From positions 1 through 7,562 of the forward strand of contig LUCA01000029.1 of NCBI GenBank assembly GCA_001593875.1: a stretch of DNA of 7,562 nucleotides, given 5' to 3'. Positions 5,902 to 7,562 of this stretch are shown piece after piece. The stretch is from Candidatus Bathyarchaeota archaeon B23 (GTDB lineage: Archaea; Thermoproteota; Bathyarchaeia; TCS64; B23). The notes under the pieces were generated by a model, which ran no database searches, was not told where the DNA came from, and saw only the letters and a list, made by a program, of their open reading frames with translations. How positions within the stretch are numbered: position 1 is the first letter of the stretch; each line of letters starts with the position of its first letter. The position numbers and the translations under genes were made by a program.

Positions 5902-6206
5902 TTTTGTCCGAGTCCCCCTCTTTCTTCCTTAGGCTTCTCTATATCCCTCAGCAATTTGATGACGATGGTGTAAACTAGTTGACCGGAGAGGGTGGTTCTA
6001 TATCCGCCTTCATTCTCCCTCAAGAGGCCTGCCTCCAACAAGATTCGAATGGTTGCACGATGCTCCTTAAGAGTCAACCCCTTGGGAGGAGAAGAATCAT
6101 CGATGCTACTACCAGCCATCTTAAGAATTCTCAGCGCACCCGGCCTAGAGACAACTTCAAAAAGCTCCTCCAGAGGCTCTAAACGCTCAACGTCATTCAA
6201 ATTCAT
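5898..6206 (-). CDS. Small archaeal winged-helix (ArsR-like) transcription regulator
   Basis: A 102-residue protein with a single winged helix-turn-helix. ELFEVVSRPGALRILKMAG (14-32) is the first helix pair, with the SRPGALRIL core common in archaeal regulators. KGLTLKEHRATIRILLEAGLL (42-62; ends EAGLL) covers the second and recognition helices. GGYRTTLSGQLVY (67-79) is the wing leading into the last helix, and a charged tail follows. There is no extra ligand-binding domain, so it probably acts as a small homodimeric DNA-binding protein; its targets are unknown. The start is ATG 6206, with TTTTATCA around 6233-6240 about 30 bases upstream, again suggesting a leaderless message. It converges on the SelA-like gene with a 4-base overlap. 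Proximity makes control of the SelA-like/Cys4 promoter a reasonable guess, not a demonstrated link. Confidence 0.83.
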   Translation of the reverse strand: MNLNDVERLEPLEELFEVVSRPGALRILKMAGSSIDDSSPPKGLTLKEHRATIRILLEAGLLRENEGGYRTTLSGQLVYTIVIKLLRDIEKPKEERGGLGQN

Positions 6207-6230
6207 ATTTAATTTATTTAGATTAAATGG

Positions 6231-6240
6231 AATGATAAAA
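6231..6240 (-). promoter_or_regulatory. TATA element of the winged-helix gene
   Basis: TTTTATCATT on the minus strand, about 27-34 bases before the ATG at 6206, in a very A/T-rich leader. A second weaker A/T block (CTAAATAAATT) lies nearer the start, so the exact box is uncertain. Confidence 0.35.
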
Positions 6241-6338
6241 GTCTTTTACTATATAGTTTGATATCTTGAACCCTCAGCTTAAATAGAACTTTACTCACCT
6301 CGCATCTTCATTTACAAACCCAAAAGACCTTGATTCAA

Positions 6339-6426
6339 TGGTGCGGAGGGTGGGATTTGAACCCACGCACCCCTAAGGGACAGCCTCCTCAGGGCTGCGC
6401 CGTTGGCCAGGCTTGGCAACCTCCGC
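6339..6426 (-). tRNA. tRNA-Leu (anticodon GAG), CCA encoded
   Basis: A full class II cloverleaf on the minus strand. Acceptor GCGGAGG pairs with CCTCCGC (6420-6426 with 6343-6349). The anticodon stem CAGCC/GGCTG encloses the loop CTGAGGA, giving anticodon GAG (6388-6390), which reads CUC/CUU leucine codons. The variable arm is long (~14 bases, TCCCTTAGGGGTGC), as expected for leucine. The T arm is GTGGG-TTCAAAT-CCCAC. The discriminator is A (6342), as usual for Leu. The 3' CCA is present in the genome at 6339-6341, unlike the neighbouring tRNA-His. There is no intron in the anticodon loop. Confidence 0.96.
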
Positions 6427-6452
6427 CCGCTATTGATCAGAGGGGAGGGGGG

Positions 6453-6460
6453 TTTTAATC
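6453..6460 (-). promoter_or_regulatory. TATA element of tRNA-Leu
   Basis: GATTAAAA on the minus strand, about 31 bases before the tRNA 5' end, in the 45-base spacer between the two tRNA genes. It suggests that each tRNA is transcribed separately, although read-through from tRNA-His is possible. Confidence 0.5.
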
Positions 6461-6471
6461 TTTCTCTGGGA

Positions 6472-6543
6472 GGCCGCTGCCGGGAGTCGAACCCGGTCCA
6501 AGGGCTCCACAGGCCCTTGTGCTACCGTTACACCACAGCGGCC
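6472..6543 (-). tRNA. tRNA-His (anticodon GTG)
   Basis: The cloverleaf on the minus strand has acceptor GCCGCTG/CAGCGGC (6536-6542 with 6473-6479), D arm GTG..CAC, anticodon stem AGGGC/GCCCT with loop CTGTGGA (anticodon GTG at 6508-6510), a short variable loop, and T arm CCGGG-TTCGACT-CCCGG. Position -1 is a genomic G (6543) facing discriminator C73 (6472). This G-1:C73 pair is the identity element of histidine tRNA and confirms the call. CCA is not encoded (TCCC follows), so it must be added enzymatically. No intron. Confidence 0.96.
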
Positions 6544-6570
6544 GCCGAGATCACTCTGCCTACTGGGGTC

Positions 6571-6580
6571 TATTAAAAAT
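6571..6580 (-). promoter_or_regulatory. TATA element of tRNA-His
   Basis: ATTTTTAATA on the minus strand, about 28-37 bases before the tRNA 5' end. It lies directly after the stop codon of the upstream ferritin-like gene (TGA at 6583-6585), so gene end and tRNA promoter are packed edge to edge. Confidence 0.55.
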
Positions 6581-6582
6581 TT

Positions 6583-6972
6583 TCAGCCCTCCATCAGGCG
6601 CTCAGCGATGTAGTTGAGGATCTCGTGATGCCTCCTCTCGTCCTCCACCAGATGTCTGAGCAGGAGGCTGACGTACTCGTCCTCCACCTCCTTTAGGAGG
6701 CGTTCGGCGAACTCCAGGGCCCTCTCCTCCCTCTCCACATGCTCCCTCAGGAGCTCTAGGCTGTGGGGGGATGGAGGCGACGGGGGCAGCCTCCCCTCCA
6801 GGAGATCTATGATGGCGTTGAGGATGTTGATGTGCTTGGCCGTGTCGGCCACCAGCTCGTAGAGGAGCAGATCGGCCAGGCTCTCCCGGCTCCCGCCCCT
6901 GAGGCGGTTGACGCCCACCAGGGCCTCCTCCTCCACGGCGATCCACTCCCTCAGCCGTCGGACGACTTCCAT
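6583..6972 (-). CDS. Small ferritin-like (rubrerythrin-type) four-helix-bundle protein
   Basis: A 129-residue, almost entirely helical protein that resembles archaeal ferritin-like di-iron proteins. Four helices can be drawn at about residues 3-24, 29-59, 69-96 and 97-126. Possible metal ligands are glutamates in EEEAL (14-18), DTAKH in helix 2 (D43, H47), the glutamates of EHVEREE in helix 3 (77-83) and the E-R-R-H motif in helix 4 (E112, H115; also H116). The helix-2 motif is not a clean ExxH, so oxidase or peroxidase activity is uncertain and a degenerate or structural role is possible. There is no C-terminal rubredoxin domain. The start ATG 6972 has GGATGATC just upstream, close to the archaeal GGTGATC ribosome-binding motif, and a TATA at 6993-7000. 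The G+C-rich, AGG-heavy codon use matches sucCD rather than the A/T-rich middle of the window. Confidence 0.72.
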   Translation of the reverse strand: MEVVRRLREWIAVEEEALVGVNRLRGGSRESLADLLLYELVADTAKHINILNAIIDLLEGRLPPSPPSPHSLELLREHVEREERALEFAERLLKEVEDEYVSLLLRHLVEDERRHHEILNYIAERLMEG

Positions 6973-6992
6973 GTTTGATCATCCTGGGGAGG

Positions 6993-7000
6993 GCCATAAA
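6993..7000 (-). promoter_or_regulatory. TATA element of the ferritin-like gene
   Basis: CTTTTATG on the minus strand (in CCTTTTATGGCC), about 25 bases before the ATG at 6972. It would give a very short leader that leaves little room for the GGATGATC motif, so the true start of transcription may lie slightly upstream. Confidence 0.4.
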
Positions 7001-7073
7001 AGGGTTGACGCCCTTAATGGATCGGTGCTCCTTAACTACCCTAAGTATGTATCTGGGGAATCTATCAGTAAAC

Positions 7074-7082
7074 TTTATATAA
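7074..7082 (+). promoter_or_regulatory. TATA element upstream of the 54-residue gene
   Basis: TTTATATAA on the plus strand, the strongest TATA in the right part of the window. It predicts a transcript start near 7104-7108 and a leader of roughly 95 bases to the ATG at 7201. A second weaker box, GATATAATG (7120-7128), would shorten the leader to ~50 bases or allow a leaderless start at 7153. Confidence 0.5.
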
Positions 7083-7140
7083 GGGTTCCCGGGGTATGGG
7101 GTGGATATATCAGAAAGGCGATATAATGTAGATGTGTAGA

Positions 7141-7200
7141 ACGGGGATACGGATGGAGGTGGAATGGATGGATGGGATGGAGATGATGGAGGGGTGTGTA
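7141..7200 (+). repeat. Purine-rich GGATGGA low-complexity tract with serial in-frame ATGs
   Basis: The tract is made of GGATGGA/GGATGG/GATGATGG-like units and holds several ATGs in the same frame (7153, 7168, 7177, 7183, 7186) before the ATG at 7201. Its 3' end, GGAGGGGTG (7188-7196), is a strong ribosome-binding motif. The tract may be a structured or unstructured leader, or the N-terminus of a longer protein. Confidence 0.5.
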
Positions 7201-7365
7201 ATGGGCGAGGCGAGGAACTACATCTTCCTCATCTTCTCCACCGAGAAGGAGGTGGAGGACCCCGAGGCGGCCCTCAGGGAGATCCTGAGGGGCGACCAGG
7301 ACGGCTACAGGGTTGAGAGGGTGGTCGTCCTCAGGAACCCCGCATCCCTCCACCGGGGGGCCTGA
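7201..7365 (+). CDS. Small hypothetical protein (54 residues)
   Basis: I do not recognise it. It reads as a hydrophobic strand (NYIFLIFSTEKE), an acidic helix (DPEAALREILRG), then a second strand with basic residues (YRVERVVVLRNP), a beta-alpha-beta-like pattern that suggests a small folded domain. There are no cysteines and no membrane segment. The start at 7201 is chosen because GGAGGGGTG ends 4 bases before it. The same frame is open to 7132 and would add up to 23 methionine-rich residues, which look like translated repeat tract. The G+C-rich codon use of 7205-7365 matches the well-supported genes here, and the opposite-strand frame is less convincing. Confidence is moderate because of the short length and unknown family. 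Confidence 0.55.
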   Translation: MGEARNYIFLIFSTEKEVEDPEAALREILRGDQDGYRVERVVVLRNPASLHRGA

Positions 7366-7403
7366 GTTAACTAAAACACCCAAATTTTAGTCGACTAATT
7401 CTC

Positions 7404-7411
7404 CATATTAA
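7404..7411 (+). promoter_or_regulatory. Possible TATA element for the right-edge ORFs
   Basis: CATATTAA centred about 28 bases before the ATG at 7436, fitting a leaderless message that begins there. The surrounding 7370-7440 is generally A/T-rich, so chance similarity is a real possibility. Confidence 0.35.
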
Positions 7412-7435
7412 TCAATGAAGCATTAAATATAATTA

Positions 7436-7489
7436 ATGGGAGAACAGCCCTTTTTAGAGAATATCCCGCCAGAAAAGGCCGATTCATGA
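7436..7489 (+). CDS. 17-codon ORF coupled to the edge ORF, uncertain
   Basis: It encodes MGEQPFLENIPPEKADS and stops at a TGA that overlaps the next ATG as ATGA. It could be a leader peptide, or the true N-terminus of the following protein separated by a one-base frameshift. The spacing of the TATA at 7404-7411 to its ATG supports it being transcribed from its first base. It is too short to judge by composition. Confidence 0.3.
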   Translation: MGEQPFLENIPPEKADS

Positions 7490-7562
7490 TTCTAGAATCC
7501 ATAAGCTATATTAGGAACAGCGATACCCTAATCGCTCGGTTGATCGATATGTTAGGAAGATA
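7486..7562 (+). CDS. Start of an unidentified protein, cut by window edge
   Basis: ATG 7486 opens a frame of 25 codons to the end of the window (MILESISYIRNSDTLIARLI, then DMLGR). The sequence is amphipathic and helix-like, with no recognisable family. ATGA overlap with the stop of the 17-codon ORF suggests coupled translation or a frameshifted single gene. AAAAGG at 7473-7478 is a weak ribosome-binding candidate. Without the rest of the gene I cannot name it. Confidence 0.4.
   Translation, partial: MILESISYIRNSDTLIARLIDMLGR

Noticed and set aside
5979..6261. Plus-strand frames opposite the winged-helix gene
   Set aside because: They have no domain, weak start contexts, and sit exactly over a recognisable wHTH protein.
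6339..6426. tRNA-Leu as an integration site of a mobile element
   Set aside because: I found no second copy of the tRNA 3' end in this window and no integrase, so only the compositional hint remains.
6602..6997. Alternative 131-codon minus-strand frame over the ferritin-like gene
   Set aside because: Gly/Arg/Pro-rich composition with no helical pattern; the other frame has a good ribosome-binding motif and ferritin-like helices.
7075..7383. Minus-strand open frame of 102 codons at the right end
   Set aside because: It covers the promoter, the repeat tract and the 54-residue gene, and is His/Pro/Leu-rich without a start signal: an antisense shadow.

Overview
The window looks like archaeal chromosome, probably a thermophilic or deep-branching Thermoproteota-type lineage (Bathyarchaeia-like is one guess; the sequence does not settle it). 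The reasons are A/T-rich TATA elements about 25-35 bases before start codons, GTG and TTG starts, arginine written mostly as AGG/AGA, a class II tRNA-Leu with genome-encoded CCA, an archaeal winged-helix regulator, and SucC/SucD, Mrp and ferritin-like proteins of archaeal style.

Layout. At 1-218 (minus) is the N-terminus of an Mrp/NBP35-type P-loop ATPase, cut by the window edge. Facing away from it at 389-922 (plus) is a Nudix hydrolase of the CoA-pyrophosphatase type. It converges on, and overlaps by 9 bases, the sucC-sucD operon (2940 to 914, minus), a translationally coupled pair encoding succinyl-CoA synthetase. Upstream of sucC lies a decayed stretch (3019-3967, minus) holding two unrelated metallo-beta-lactamase-fold remnants head to tail. 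One is a UPF0282-type protein with an early stop, a frameshift exactly at its metal-binding motif and a lost C-terminus. The other is the last ~95 residues of a different MBL hydrolase.

The middle of the window (about 3960-6300) is visibly more A/T-rich. A short divergent promoter (4618-4722) separates a 158-residue coiled-coil/four-cysteine protein (minus) from a complete SelA/DgaE-like PLP enzyme (plus). The PLP gene ends on a TTAA that is also the stop of a convergent winged-helix regulator.

Then come two minus-strand tRNA genes, tRNA-His(GTG) and tRNA-Leu(GAG), each with its own TATA element, and a small ferritin-like four-helix-bundle gene (6583-6972). The right end has a 54-residue unknown protein (7201-7365) after an ATG-rich purine tract, and a short ORF coupled through ATGA to a reading frame that runs off the window.

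How the genes fit together: sucC and sucD form one enzyme. The Nudix enzyme may also touch CoA metabolism, but it is on the opposite strand and not in their operon. The PLP enzyme, Cys4 protein and regulator are close enough to be functionally linked, but nothing in the sequence proves it. No mobile element, CRISPR array or complete new defence-type system is visible. The best candidates for something undescribed are the Cys4 coiled-coil protein next to the orphan SelA-like enzyme, and the chimeric MBL remnant.
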